A stretch of 64,000 bases of DNA from Martinezella rhizogenes (GTDB taxonomy: Bacteria > Pseudomonadota > Alphaproteobacteria > Rhizobiales > Rhizobiaceae). The DNA lies in NCBI RefSeq assembly GCF_000799715.1, contig NZ_JUHG01000019.1:1-64000 (forward strand), read 5' to 3'. The notes below the pieces were generated by a model. That model was not told the DNA's origin, made no database searches, and worked only from the letters and a program-made list of their open reading frames with translations. The position numbers were made by a program, and so were the translations under genes. Below are positions 45,138 through 54,633 of the stretch, in pieces (the first letter of the stretch is position 1; every line of letters starts with the position of its first letter).

Positions 45138-47189
45138 ATGAAGATCTTTTCGCGCTTCGGTATTACAAAGACAATCACCCTGACGACGGTCTTGATCCTG
45201 ATCGCGGCGCTCGCCGCGGTGTCCTGGGTCATTTCCAACGGCATTGCCAGCCGTATTCAACAACAGGCAATCGCCAGCCAAAACACCAGCCTGCGCACCG
45301 CGGCCACTATCGTCGAGCGCGACCTGCCGGGTACCAGGGTAAGCTGGGGCAAGGATGGCAATGTCGAGCGCATCGTCACCGACGCGATACCAAAGGAATT
45401 CGCCGATCACAGCATGATCGACGCTATCGGCCGCATGACCGGCCAGACGGCGACGCTTTTCGCCTGGGATCCGGAGAACAAGGATTTCTGGCGCCGCACG
45501 ACCAACATCGTCAAGGCGGACGGCAACCGCGCCGTCGGCACCGCGCTCGGCCAGCAGGGCGCCGTCTATCCTTTTGCCACCAAGGGCGAAGCCTATCGTG
45601 GCGAGGCCGTTATCCTCAACGTCCCTTACTATACCATCTATCAGCCGATCTTCTCGCCCAAGGGTGATGTCATCGGTATTCTCTATGCGGGTGTCCGTGC
45701 CGCGGAAATCAACGGCATTGCTAGCGAAATGGTCTATGCCATAGGCACCACGGCGTTGATCGTCCTGGTCATCGCGGCGGGCCTCATTGCTCTTTTCGTT
45801 CGCCAGATCGTCGGTGCCCTTCCCCGCCTGACCGCCGTGGCCAACAGCCTTGCGACCGGCCATCTTGAAACAGTCGTCCCGCATCAGGACCTGAAGAACG
45901 AGATCGGGGCGCTCGCTCGCTCCATCAATGTCTTCCGCGAAAGCGCCGTGCAGAAGATCGAGATCGAACGCACAGCCGCGGAAGCCGTCACCGAGCGCGA
46001 ACGTGAACGCCAGGAGCGCGACGCCGCAAAGGCCGAGGACACCCGCGCCGTTCAGCAGGCTGTCGACGTACTCGCCGGCTGTCTGCACCAATTGAGCAAC
46101 GGCGATCTGACAGTCCGCATCGAGCAGCCTTTCGCCGGCAATCTCGACGTCCTCCGAATGGACTTCAACAACTCAATCGAGAAGCTCTCCTCCACGCTGG
46201 CCGAATTGCGCAACGAAACCGCCGGTATCGAGGCAAGCTCTGCCGAAATGCGTGCTGCGACCGACGATTTGTCGAAGCGTACCGAGCAACAGGCTTCCTC
46301 GCTGGAAGAGACCTCGGCGGCACTTGAGGAAATCACCACGACCGTGCGCGCCTCCTCCTCCAAGGCCGACGAAGCGGCAGACATGGCCCGCCGCGCGCAG
46401 ATCAGCACCGAAAGCTCAAGCAAGATCGTTTCCGATGCCGTCGAGGCCATGGGGCGCATTGAGCAGGCGTCGAACGAAATCAGCAAGATCATCAACGTCA
46501 TCGATGAGATCGCATTCCAGACCAACCTGCTGGCGCTGAATGCCGGTGTTGAGGCGGCGCGTGCCGGCGAAGCCGGCAAAGGCTTTGCGGTCGTGGCACA
46601 GGAAGTCCGCGAACTGGCCCAGCGCTCCGCAAGCGCCGCCAAGGACATCAAGGTGCTGATCAGCAAGTCGGGTCAGGCCGTTGCCGGCGGTGTGTCGCTG
46701 GTCCGCGAGACCGGCAAGGCGCTTAGCGAAATTTCCCAGCAGGTCAATCACATCAACGGCCATATCGCGGCGATAGCCACGGGCGCCCGCGAACAGTCGT
46801 CTGGCCTTGGCGAGATCAACAGCGCCGTCAACCAGATGGACCAGTTCACCCAGAAGAACGCGGCAATGGTCGAAGAGGCGACCGCTGTCACGCATCGCCT
46901 CGCCGACAGCGCCCGTGCTCTGGCTGACATGATCGGCCAATTCCGCATGGCCGATCAGGGCGGACACGTCCCGGCGGCTTTCATGGCACCCCCCGTTCCG
47001 ACCTATGCCCCGGTCCGCCGCTCGGCGCCGCCGAACACGCGTGCCACGGCACCGCGTCCGGCGGAAACTTCCGCACGTCCGGTCGCCTCGCCGGCCCGCA
47101 GGATGGTTGGCAATCTCGCCAGGGCCTTCAACGGTGGATCGAGCGCACCGGCTGCAAACTCCAGCGCCGACAATTGGGAAGAATTCTGA
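45138..47189 (+). CDS. Methyl-accepting chemotaxis protein
   Basis: 683 residues. Transmembrane helix at about 11-32, periplasmic Cache-type sensor (about 33-195), second helix near 197-222, HAMP region(s) to about 360, then the signalling coiled coil with the conserved hairpin IDEIAFQTNLLALNAGVEAARAGEAGKG (split across residues about 455-482). The extreme C-terminus NWEEF matches the CheR/CheB tethering pentapeptide. I chose the ATG at 45138 because AGGG lies upstream; 45126 is possible. The ligand may be small (Cache domain), and neighbouring tct and sugar genes offer no firm hint. Confidence 0.92.
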   Translation: MKIFSRFGITKTITLTTVLILIAALAAVSWVISNGIASRIQQQAIASQNTSLRTAATIVERDLPGTRVSWGKDGNVERIVTDAIPKEFADHSMIDAIGRMTGQTATLFAWDPENKDFWRRTTNIVKADGNRAVGTALGQQGAVYPFATKGEAYRGEAVILNVPYYTIYQPIFSPKGDVIGILYAGVRAAEINGIASEMVYAIGTTALIVLVIAAGLIALFVRQIVGALPRLTAVANSLATGHLETVVPHQDLKNEIGALARSINVFRESAVQKIEIERTAAEAVTERERERQERDAAKAEDTRAVQQAVDVLAGCLHQLSNGDLTVRIEQPFAGNLDVLRMDFNNSIEKLSSTLAELRNETAGIEASSAEMRAATDDLSKRTEQQASSLEETSAALEEITTTVRASSSKADEAADMARRAQISTESSSKIVSDAVEAMGRIEQASNEISKIINVIDEIAFQTNLLALNAGVEAARAGEAGKGFAVVAQEVRELAQRSASAAKDIKVLISKSGQAVAGGVSLVRETGKALSEISQQVNHINGHIAAIATGAREQSSGLGEINSAVNQMDQFTQKNAAMVEEATAVTHRLADSARALADMIGQFRMADQGGHVPAAFMAPPVPTYAPVRRSAPPNTRATAPRPAETSARPVASPARRMVGNLARAFNGGSSAPAANSSADNWEEF

Positions 47190-47227
47190 TCTTCAGCTGA
47201 CTGGGTGCGCGACGGTCTCAAGCTGTC

Positions 47228-47255
47228 ACGGTGCACGCCGAAAAGCGTGCACCGT
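47228..47255. terminator. Hairpin between the chemoreceptor and ABC permease genes
   Basis: Perfect 11-bp stem ACGGTGCACGC/GCGTGCACCGT with a 6-base loop in the gap between convergent genes. There is no T-run on either side, so termination by this hairpin alone is uncertain. Confidence 0.45.
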
Positions 47256-47296
47256 AATCGCCTCGACAAATAGGCTTGCTCCGCATGAAGGCTTCG

Positions 47297-48196
47297 TCAT
47301 TCCTTCACCGCGCCCGTCATCGACGAAACGTAGTAGTCGACGAAGAAGGAATAGAGAAGGACGACCGGCAGCGAACCGAATAGCGCGCCGGCCATCAGCG
47401 AACCCCATTCGAAGACATCGCCGCGCACCAGTTCCGTCAGAACGCCGACCGGAATGGTCTTGTTTTCCGAGGACTGGATGAAGGTGAGCGCATATATGAA
47501 CTCGTTCCAGGAGAGCGTGAAAGCGAAGATGCCCGCCGATATCAGCCCGGGCACGGCGAGCGGGAGGATGATCTTCATAAGGATCTGCCACCGGCTGGCG
47601 CCATCGACCAGCGCGCTTTCTTCCAGCTCGAAGGGTATCGACCTGAAATAGCCCATCAGCAGCCAGGTGCAGAACGGGATGAGGAACGTCGGATAGGTGA
47701 AAATCAGAGCCAGCCTGGAATCGTAGATCCCGAGCTTGAAGACGATAAAGGCCAGGGGAATGAAAAGGATCGACGGCGGAACGAGGTAGGCCAGGAAGAT
47801 CAGCAGCCCGATCGAACGTGAGCCGGTGAAACGGATGCGCTCGATGGCATAGGCGCCGAAGACGGAGGCGAGCAGTGACAGCGCCGTCGACCCGACAGCC
47901 ACCAGTATCGTGTTCCAGAGCCAACCCGGATAGGAGGTCTCGAAGAACAGATATTTGATGTGATCGAGTGTCGGTTCGACGACCCAGAAGGGGCTGTAAT
48001 TGTCGTAGTCGGTCAACTGCGCGTTCGGCTTGATCGCCGTTATGGCCATCCAATAGAAGGGAAACAGCAGCACGAAGACGAATACCGCCATCGGCAGATA
48101 GAGCATGACGATGCGCCGGGGCAGGCGGTTGAGATAGCTCATGCCTTCGACATTGTCGGTCAGGACCGGAGTGGCGGTGTTGATTTTGGTGTTCAT
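47297..48196 (-). CDS. Carbohydrate ABC permease (MalG-type)
   Basis: 299-residue inner-membrane permease with six hydrophobic segments and the EAA loop ELEESALVDGASRWQILMKIILPLA. Last gene of the GntR-controlled operon; 15 bases after the other permease. Confidence 0.9.
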   Translation of the reverse strand: MNTKINTATPVLTDNVEGMSYLNRLPRRIVMLYLPMAVFVFVLLFPFYWMAITAIKPNAQLTDYDNYSPFWVVEPTLDHIKYLFFETSYPGWLWNTILVAVGSTALSLLASVFGAYAIERIRFTGSRSIGLLIFLAYLVPPSILFIPLAFIVFKLGIYDSRLALIFTYPTFLIPFCTWLLMGYFRSIPFELEESALVDGASRWQILMKIILPLAVPGLISAGIFAFTLSWNEFIYALTFIQSSENKTIPVGVLTELVRGDVFEWGSLMAGALFGSLPVVLLYSFFVDYYVSSMTGAVKE

Positions 48197-48211
48197 GGCG
48201 TTCTCCCGATC

Positions 48212-49147
48212 TCAGTCCTGTCCGCCCTGCTGCCATTTGCGGCGCTGCAGACCGAAGAAGCTGAACATGATGGCGGCAAGCAGGAAGGGGATCATTGCGA
48301 CCGCGATCGCCGCGCCCTCGCCGAGCTGACCGCCGGGAATGCCGCGCTGGAAGGAAAGCGTCGCCATCAGATGCGTCGCGTTGACCGGCCCCCCCTTGGT
48401 CAGCACATAGATGAGCTGGAAATCTGTAAAGGTGAACAGCACCGAGAACGTCATCACCACGGCAATGATCGGCGTCAGCATCGGCAGCGTCACATGACGG
48501 AAACGCTGCCAGCTTGTGGCGCCATCCAGGGATGCCGCCTCCTGAAGCGAAACAGGAATCGTCTGCAGGCCGGCAAGCAGCGAAATCGCCACGAAGGGAA
48601 TGCCGCGCCAGACATTGGCGACGATGACCGAGATGCGCGCATTGATCGGATTGCCAAGGAAATTGATCGGGCTGTCGATCAGGCCCATCTTCATCAAAGA
48701 CCATGAGATAATGGAAAACTGGGCATCGTAGATCCACCAGAATGCCAATCCCGACAGCACCGTCGGAACAACCCAGGGCAGAAGCACGATCGCCCGGAAG
48801 AACGACTTGAACGGCAGATGCTGGTTGAGAAGCAGCGCCAGCCAAAGGCCGAGCACGAATTTCAGGATGGAAGCCACGAAGGTGTAGAGCAGCGTATTGA
48901 ACACCGACAGCCAGAAGACGGAATCATGGGACAGGAATTCGTAGTTTTCCAATCCGACGAAATTGCCCGTGCGCCCGATCCGCGTGTCGGTGAAACCGAG
49001 CCAGACCCCAAGTCCGAGCGGATAGGTCAGAAAACAGACCAGAAAAATGGCGGCCGGCAACATGAAGAGGAAGCCGAGCATGTTGTTGTTTCGCATGAGC
49101 GATCTGATCGGACTGCGCGTCGTATCCCCGGATGTTACGGTCGACAT
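48212..49147 (-). CDS. Carbohydrate ABC permease (MalF-type)
   Basis: 311-residue inner-membrane permease with six hydrophobic segments and the EAA loop VSLQEAASLDGATSWQRFRHVTLPML. Start at 49147 chosen because AGGAGA precedes it; fifteen codons upstream are open but lack a ribosome site. Confidence 0.9.
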   Translation of the reverse strand: MSTVTSGDTTRSPIRSLMRNNNMLGFLFMLPAAIFLVCFLTYPLGLGVWLGFTDTRIGRTGNFVGLENYEFLSHDSVFWLSVFNTLLYTFVASILKFVLGLWLALLLNQHLPFKSFFRAIVLLPWVVPTVLSGLAFWWIYDAQFSIISWSLMKMGLIDSPINFLGNPINARISVIVANVWRGIPFVAISLLAGLQTIPVSLQEAASLDGATSWQRFRHVTLPMLTPIIAVVMTFSVLFTFTDFQLIYVLTKGGPVNATHLMATLSFQRGIPGGQLGEGAAIAVAMIPFLLAAIMFSFFGLQRRKWQQGGQD

Positions 49148-49213
49148 GATATTATCTCCTGATGGGCGGTCGCAGCATGCCGTCGCCGGCATGCTGCAGG
49201 TCTTCGCGCGGGA

Positions 49214-50527
49214 TCAAACCCTGTAGTAACGGTTCGCCCGGCGCTCAGCTTCCTTCATCGCATCCTCCGGAGTCATCTGGCCGGTCACGGCGGCGGCGAA
49301 CATGTCGACGAGCACATAATCGGCCATCACGCCTGCCGATGCATAGCCCAGGGGACCGGCATAGCCGTTCGGGCGCAGCGTTTCCGACGCGCGGGCATAG
49401 GGCGCATGCACCGGGTCGGCGGTCCAGACTGGGTTGTTGGCAAAGGCCTTCAAGGGTTGGCAGCAATAGGCGCTTGATCCCTGGATCCAGGCGTTCATCT
49501 GGTCGCCTTCCATCATGAACTTGATATAGGCCTTGGCGGCTTCCGGATATTTGGTATGGCTGAAGAGAAGCAACGAGCTCGTCTGGTGCAGCTCGACGCT
49601 CTTGCCGATGGGGCCGATCGGGAAGTTGGTGGTCCGGATATCGGCCGCGATCTCGGCGAGTTTCGGATCTTTCTTCGCCGCATAATAGACCGACACGCCG
49701 TTTGCGATCAGCGACACCTGCCCGGCAAGGAAGGCCCGGTTGTTGTTGATGTCCTGCCAGCTTTCCGTGCCGGGGATGAAGGTGGCGTAAAGGTCCTTCG
49801 CATAATGAATGGCCGCCAGCGTCTCGGGGCTGTTGATCGTCACCTTGCCGCTTTCATCCACCATCTTGCCGCCATGACTCCAAAGCAGCCAATGGGCGTA
49901 GTTGTTGCCGTCGCCGACGGCCTTGCCGTGCGGGAATCCGGCGGGTGTGCCCTTGGCCTTCATTGCCTTGCAAAGCTCGAGAAAGCCGGCGGTGTCCTTG
50001 GGGAATTCGCTGAAGCCCGCAGCCTTAACGTGGCTGTCGCGATAGACGACGGCATTGCCGATCGCCGTCAACGGCATGGCGATGAACTTATCGCCGCGAG
50101 TTGCATAGCCGCGCACGCCGTCATACCAGCCGCCGTACTTGTTGCCGAGATAGGTGGCAAGTTCCGTCAGGTCGACCAGCTTGTCGGGGTACTGGTGAGC
50201 ATCGTCGAACCAGCACATCACCATGTCGGGGCCGGAACCGACATTGGCCGCGACAGCCGCCTTCGGCCGGATGTCCTCCCAGCTCTCCTTGTCGACGCGA
50301 ACCTCGACGCCCGTCGCCTCCGTGAACTTCTTGGTATTGGCGATCCAGGCATCCTCGTCTCCCTTGACGAAGGGCGTCCAGCGAAGAAGCCTGAGACTGG
50401 CGCCCTTTTCGGGCGTGTAGGCGGGTTCGGCCTGGGCGAATGCCGGGCGCATGCCGAACGGCGAAAGGCCGGCGATACCGGCTGCTGCCGCCGATGCGGC
50501 AAGAAAGTCACGTCTCTTGAATGTCAT
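49214..50527 (-). CDS. Carbohydrate ABC transporter binding protein (Tat signal)
   Basis: 437-residue family-1 binding protein. A strong GGAGGAGA site fixes the start at 50527 and gives a twin-arginine signal (FKRRDFLAASAAAAG) with cleavage near AFAQAEP. Core text: LRLLRWTPFVKGDEDAWIANTKKFTEATGVEV. Delivers ligand to the two permeases. Substrate unknown; the neighbouring dehydrogenases suggest a sugar acid, polyol or modified sugar. Confidence 0.88.
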   Translation of the reverse strand: MTFKRRDFLAASAAAAGIAGLSPFGMRPAFAQAEPAYTPEKGASLRLLRWTPFVKGDEDAWIANTKKFTEATGVEVRVDKESWEDIRPKAAVAANVGSGPDMVMCWFDDAHQYPDKLVDLTELATYLGNKYGGWYDGVRGYATRGDKFIAMPLTAIGNAVVYRDSHVKAAGFSEFPKDTAGFLELCKAMKAKGTPAGFPHGKAVGDGNNYAHWLLWSHGGKMVDESGKVTINSPETLAAIHYAKDLYATFIPGTESWQDINNNRAFLAGQVSLIANGVSVYYAAKKDPKLAEIAADIRTTNFPIGPIGKSVELHQTSSLLLFSHTKYPEAAKAYIKFMMEGDQMNAWIQGSSAYCCQPLKAFANNPVWTADPVHAPYARASETLRPNGYAGPLGYASAGVMADYVLVDMFAAAVTGQMTPEDAMKEAERRANRYYRV

Positions 50528-50681
50528 GATATTCTCCTCCTTTGAAAACGGGAGCAAATCCCCCGACGCCCACCTTCCCGCTTGGTGAACGACGACCATC
50601 GCATCCGAGCCTGCCGGATGCTTCCGCATCGACGGACAAGCGGGAAGACTCCTCTTCTTCCCCCTCACCGTTGAAGCGGCA

Positions 50682-51749
50682 TCAGATACTCAATCGCTGC
50701 CCGCCTTCGGCGTCGAAGAGATGGACGTGCGGCACATCGATGGCAATGCGCAGCGTATCGCCGGGTCGGGCATCGATCCGCTCCCGGAAGATGCAGTTGA
50801 CGTCGCTGCCGCCAAACCGGACAATCATCTGCGTCTCGTAGCCGGTCGGCTCAATCACCGTGATTTCCGCCGGCAGACCGTTGGGGTCGAGCGCAATATA
50901 TTCCGGACGCAGCCCATAGACGAGGTCACGACCCTTCGCGCCGGCAGGCGGGTTCGCGACCGGCAGGATGGTTCCGTCCGAGGCGATGAACTGGCTGCCG
51001 TTCTCTGGATTGAGCCGGCCCTTGATCATGTTCATCGCCGGCGAACCAATGAAACCCGCGACAAAAAGATTGGCAGGCGTGTCGTAGAGATCGAGCGGCT
51101 TTCCCACCTGCTCCACGACACCATCATGCATGACGACGATCTTGTCTGCCATCGTCATGGCCTCGATCTGATCATGCGTGACGTAGACGGTCGTGGTGCC
51201 GAGGCGTTGATGGAGTTCCTTGATCTCCGCGCGCATGGCAACTCGGAGCTTGGCATCAAGGTTGGAGAGCGGTTCGTCGAAGAGGAATACCTGCGGATCG
51301 CGCACGATCGCCCGGCCCATGGCGACACGCTGGCGCTGACCACCCGAGAGCTGACGCGGATAGCGGTCGAGAAGCTTGGTAAGGCCCAGGATTTCCGCGG
51401 CCTTGTTGACCCGCTGATCCATGTCGGCTTTCGGCGAGCGTTTGAGCATCAGCGAGAAAGCCATGTTCTGCGCCACCGACATATGCGGATAGAGCGCATA
51501 GTTCTGAAATACCATCGCTATGTCGCGGTCGCCCGGCGGGATGCCGTTGACGGCACGATTGCCGATCCGGATTTCGCCGGCGGAAATATTCTCGAGCCCG
51601 GCCAGCATTCTCAGAAGCGTGGATTTTCCGCATCCGGACGGCCCGACCAGGATCACGAACTCCCCGTCCGCAATCTCGATATTCACGCCCTTGATGACCG
51701 GGAACGCCCCGAATGATTTCCTGACATCGACAAACTCGACACCTGCCAT
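50682..51749 (-). CDS. ABC ATPase, UgpC/MalK type
   Basis: 355 residues: Walker A GPSGCGKST, signature LSGGQRQR, Walker B VFLFDEPLSNLD and a C-terminal TOBE domain. It completes the importer with the binding protein and permeases encoded downstream. Confidence 0.92.
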   Translation of the reverse strand: MAGVEFVDVRKSFGAFPVIKGVNIEIADGEFVILVGPSGCGKSTLLRMLAGLENISAGEIRIGNRAVNGIPPGDRDIAMVFQNYALYPHMSVAQNMAFSLMLKRSPKADMDQRVNKAAEILGLTKLLDRYPRQLSGGQRQRVAMGRAIVRDPQVFLFDEPLSNLDAKLRVAMRAEIKELHQRLGTTTVYVTHDQIEAMTMADKIVVMHDGVVEQVGKPLDLYDTPANLFVAGFIGSPAMNMIKGRLNPENGSQFIASDGTILPVANPPAGAKGRDLVYGLRPEYIALDPNGLPAEITVIEPTGYETQMIVRFGGSDVNCIFRERIDARPGDTLRIAIDVPHVHLFDAEGGQRLSI

Positions 51750-51855
51750 AAAAGTCCCTCCCCGAACCTGTTCCCTATTTTGGCCCCCTTCTGCCGATCG
51801 TCCCCTCCTCCGGGATATTCACCGCCAGAACGTTCGCCAAGTCCACTTCAACATT

Positions 51856-52632
51856 CTATCCCCTGCCGACGAGCGGCATCTTCGTCGCCATCACCGTCAT
51901 GGTCAGGACATTTGCCTCCAGCGGCAGGCCCGCCATGTAGACGACTGCGCGAGCAATATGCTCCGCGGAAATCGTCGGTTCGCTGGCGATTTCCCCGTTC
52001 GCCTGCAGAACGCCCGAACTCATCCTCGCGGTCATGTCGGTTGCGGCATTGCCGATATCGATCTGGCCGCAGGCGATATCGTATGGCCGGCCGTCGAGCG
52101 CGGTCGATTTCGTAAGGCCGGTGATCGCATGCTTGGTCGCCGTATAGGGCGCGGAATTCGGCCTCGGCGTCGTCGCCGAGATCGATCCATTGTTGATGAT
52201 ACGGCCGCCGCGAGGCTCCTGCGATTTCATCAGCCTGAAAGCCTGCTGCGTGCACAGAAAGGCGCCGGTAAGATTGGCCGCGACCACGCCGCTCCATTGC
52301 TCGAAGGTGACGTCTTCCAGCGGGATCGCCGGAGCGCCGCTGCCGGCATTGTTGACGAGAAGATCGAGGCGGCCAAACTCGGCTTTGATCTTGCCGAAAA
52401 GGTCAGCGACCTGCTCGGCGGCGCCGATATCGCAGGCGATCGCCCGTATCGCACCGCCGGTCTCGGCGGCAAGTTCGCTGACGGCTTTTTCCAGAACATC
52501 GCTGCGGCGGCCGGTGATGACAACGGCATAACCCTCCGCGCTCAGCGCCCTGGCGATGCTGCGGCCGATGCCGGTGCCCCCGCCGGTGACGAGGGCGACC
52601 TGGGTTCTCTGTGCGGCTGCGGATTGCGGCAT
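51856..52632 (-). CDS. Short-chain dehydrogenase/reductase
   Basis: 258-residue classical SDR: cofactor motif TGGGTGIGRSIA, NNAG, catalytic Ser in NNGSISA and the Tyr/Lys pair in PYTATKHAITG. The open frame continues upstream into denD, but the family start is at 52632, one base after the denD stop. GRR after the second strand favours NADP. Likely oxidises or reduces the imported carbohydrate together with DenD. Confidence 0.9.
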   Translation of the reverse strand: MPQSAAAQRTQVALVTGGGTGIGRSIARALSAEGYAVVITGRRSDVLEKAVSELAAETGGAIRAIACDIGAAEQVADLFGKIKAEFGRLDLLVNNAGSGAPAIPLEDVTFEQWSGVVAANLTGAFLCTQQAFRLMKSQEPRGGRIINNGSISATTPRPNSAPYTATKHAITGLTKSTALDGRPYDIACGQIDIGNAATDMTARMSSGVLQANGEIASEPTISAEHIARAVVYMAGLPLEANVLTMTVMATKMPLVGRG

Positions 52633-52633
52633 C

Positions 52634-53617
52634 TCAGATTTTCCCTCCAAGCTCATCATCGATATGGATCCTGATGATCTCATCGAAATTGGTTTCCGCC
52701 CTGAAGCCGAGGGCCGTCGCGCGCTGCGCATCGAAATCCGTCGCCCATCCGGAAACGATCGAACGGATGACGGGATCGCTCTCGCGACGAATGAGTTTGA
52801 CCGCTTTTTCGCCCGCGACGCGGCGCAGAGCCTCGATCTCCTCGCCGACAAGCGCGGACAGGCCGGGCATGGTGAGATTTCGGCGCGGCCCGATCCTGCT
52901 GCTGTCGATCCGCGCGGCATAGATGAAGAAGCCGACTGCGGAGCGCGGGCTGGCAAACCAGTGCCGGACGCTCTCATCCACCGGCAGCACGGCTTCCTGA
53001 TGGACAAGAGGCTCGCGCAGGATATTCGAGAAGAAGCCGGAGGCCGCCTTGTTGGGCTTGCCGGGCCGGATGCAGATCGTCGGCAGGCGAATGCCGATGC
53101 CGTCGAAGATCCCTCGCCTCGAATAATCGGAAAGCAGGAGTTCGCAGATCGCCTTCTGCGTACCGTAACTCGTCAGAGGCGTCGTGAAAAAATCGTCGCC
53201 GATCTTGTCCGGAAAGGGCTGCCCAAAAACAGCGATGGACGAAGCAAAGATGACGCGGGGATTGTAGGGCTCCTTCTGCCCCTCGTGCCGGATGGCTTCG
53301 AACAGCGAGCGCGTGCCATCGAGATTGGTGCTGTAGCCCTTGTCGAAATCCGCCTCGGCCTCGCCGGAGACGATCGCCGCGAGATGGAAGATCAGATCCG
53401 GCCGCATGCCGGAAAGCCTGACCGCGCTAGCCGCATCGGAGAGATCGACCGTCAGCACGGCGGAGATGGATGCAAGTGCCGCCGGCACCGGCGGCGCAAT
53501 AACATCGACAAGCGTCAATTTGTCGATCCCGCGGCCGAGCACTTCCGCTTCCAGCCCGATCTTTTCCACCAGCTTGCGGCCGATCATGCCGGCCGCTCCG
53601 ATAACCATCACATGCAT
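52634..53617 (-). CDS. denD: DenD-like D-erythronate dehydrogenase (extended SDR)
   Basis: 327-residue NAD-dependent epimerase/dehydratase-fold enzyme. N-terminal MVIGAAGMIGRKLVEK, active-site SYGTQKAICELLL (Tyr/Lys pair) and segments VFASSIAVFG and IRLPTICIRPGKPNKAASGF match the DenD family, which oxidises D-erythronate at C2. The usual partners for the erythronate pathway (OtnK, OtnC, OtnI) are not in this operon, so the true substrate may be another sugar acid. Confidence 0.82.
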   Translation of the reverse strand: MHVMVIGAAGMIGRKLVEKIGLEAEVLGRGIDKLTLVDVIAPPVPAALASISAVLTVDLSDAASAVRLSGMRPDLIFHLAAIVSGEAEADFDKGYSTNLDGTRSLFEAIRHEGQKEPYNPRVIFASSIAVFGQPFPDKIGDDFFTTPLTSYGTQKAICELLLSDYSRRGIFDGIGIRLPTICIRPGKPNKAASGFFSNILREPLVHQEAVLPVDESVRHWFASPRSAVGFFIYAARIDSSRIGPRRNLTMPGLSALVGEEIEALRRVAGEKAVKLIRRESDPVIRSIVSGWATDFDAQRATALGFRAETNFDEIIRIHIDDELGGKI

Positions 53618-53622
53618 ATCAG

Positions 53623-54390
53623 TCAGATCTCCTCATGCTCGCTAGCTCGAGCCGCCTTGTCGGTGGCCAGCAGAATTTTGGTCGTTTCGTAAATGCGTGT
53701 CAGATGATGCTGGAACGCCGCAATGACGGCCTCCCGGTCATGCCGCGTAAGGGCCTCAAAAATGGATAGATGATCGCTGTAGCTCGCTTCGATGGCACCC
53801 GGCTTGGACATGGCGTTGCGCCGATAATGCATCATGTAGGTGTATAGATCGGTGACGAAAGCGGCGAGGAGCGGGTTCCCGCAGGCGCGATAGATCGCGA
53901 CATGAAATTCGCGGTCGCAAATCAGGAAACGCATGGCATCGTCCCCACCGAGACGCTGCGCTTCCAAGAGCGCCTGCAGCTTTGCCAGCGACGCGTCGTC
54001 GATCCGGTCGGCGGCATCGCCGACCACCTTGAGTTCGATATGGAGACGCGCTGCGTGAACCGATTCCAGATCGTAGCTGTCGATGGCGTTGGGAGAGGCG
54101 ATCGTCACCGTAATGTGGCTGAGATCGACCTTGCAGACGCGGCTGCGGCTGCCATGCGAAACCTCGATAATGCCCTGCCCAGCAAGCGTCTGGATAGCGC
54201 CGCGCACCGTTTCGCGGCTGACATGGAGAACATTGGCCAGTTCGCGTTCGCCCGGCAATTCGTCGCCCGGCCGCAACATGTTGGTGGCGATCAGCACCAT
54301 CAGCTTTTCGGCGATGACGTCACGCGCCGTCCGGCGGGCGAGGCTCCGCGCGATATTCGGTACCTCCATTAAAATAGGACTTTCGTCCAT
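53623..54390 (-). CDS. GntR-family regulator, FadR/FCD subfamily
   Basis: 255 residues: winged helix (LRPGDELPGERELANVLHVS, ETVRGAIQTLAGQG) and an all-helical FCD sensor domain with likely metal-binding residues (EFHVAIYRACGN). GGAGGG precedes the ATG. It heads the operon, 5 bases before denD, and probably regulates itself and the importer. A short dyad CTGG-N5-CCAG at 54407-54419 just upstream is a weak operator candidate. Confidence 0.9.
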   Translation of the reverse strand: MDESPILMEVPNIARSLARRTARDVIAEKLMVLIATNMLRPGDELPGERELANVLHVSRETVRGAIQTLAGQGIIEVSHGSRSRVCKVDLSHITVTIASPNAIDSYDLESVHAARLHIELKVVGDAADRIDDASLAKLQALLEAQRLGGDDAMRFLICDREFHVAIYRACGNPLLAAFVTDLYTYMMHYRRNAMSKPGAIEASYSDHLSIFEALTRHDREAVIAAFQHHLTRIYETTKILLATDKAARASEHEEI

Positions 54391-54633
54391 CGCGCCCTCC
54401 GGTCCACTGGTTGGTCCAGCAGATCAGTTTATTAAGGGTTGTGAAGTGAAATCCGTCAAGACGATTTCGTCGCCGCAGCGCAACAGAAATTGGGGAAATT
54501 CCCCTGCACTGCCGCAATCTGAGCGGGAATGAGGGTGGCGTGGCGCCGCTCTTTGATGAGGCTGATCTATGCCTTGCTTCTTTAAATTAAGGTCAGCCCG
54601 TCGACCATGATCGATGCTTGTGCCGATTTGACT

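Noticed and set aside
54407..54419. Dyad CTGG-N5-CCAG as a firm GntR operator
   Set aside because: Arms are only 4 bp and such short dyads are common by chance; kept only as a weak hint in the regulator entry.
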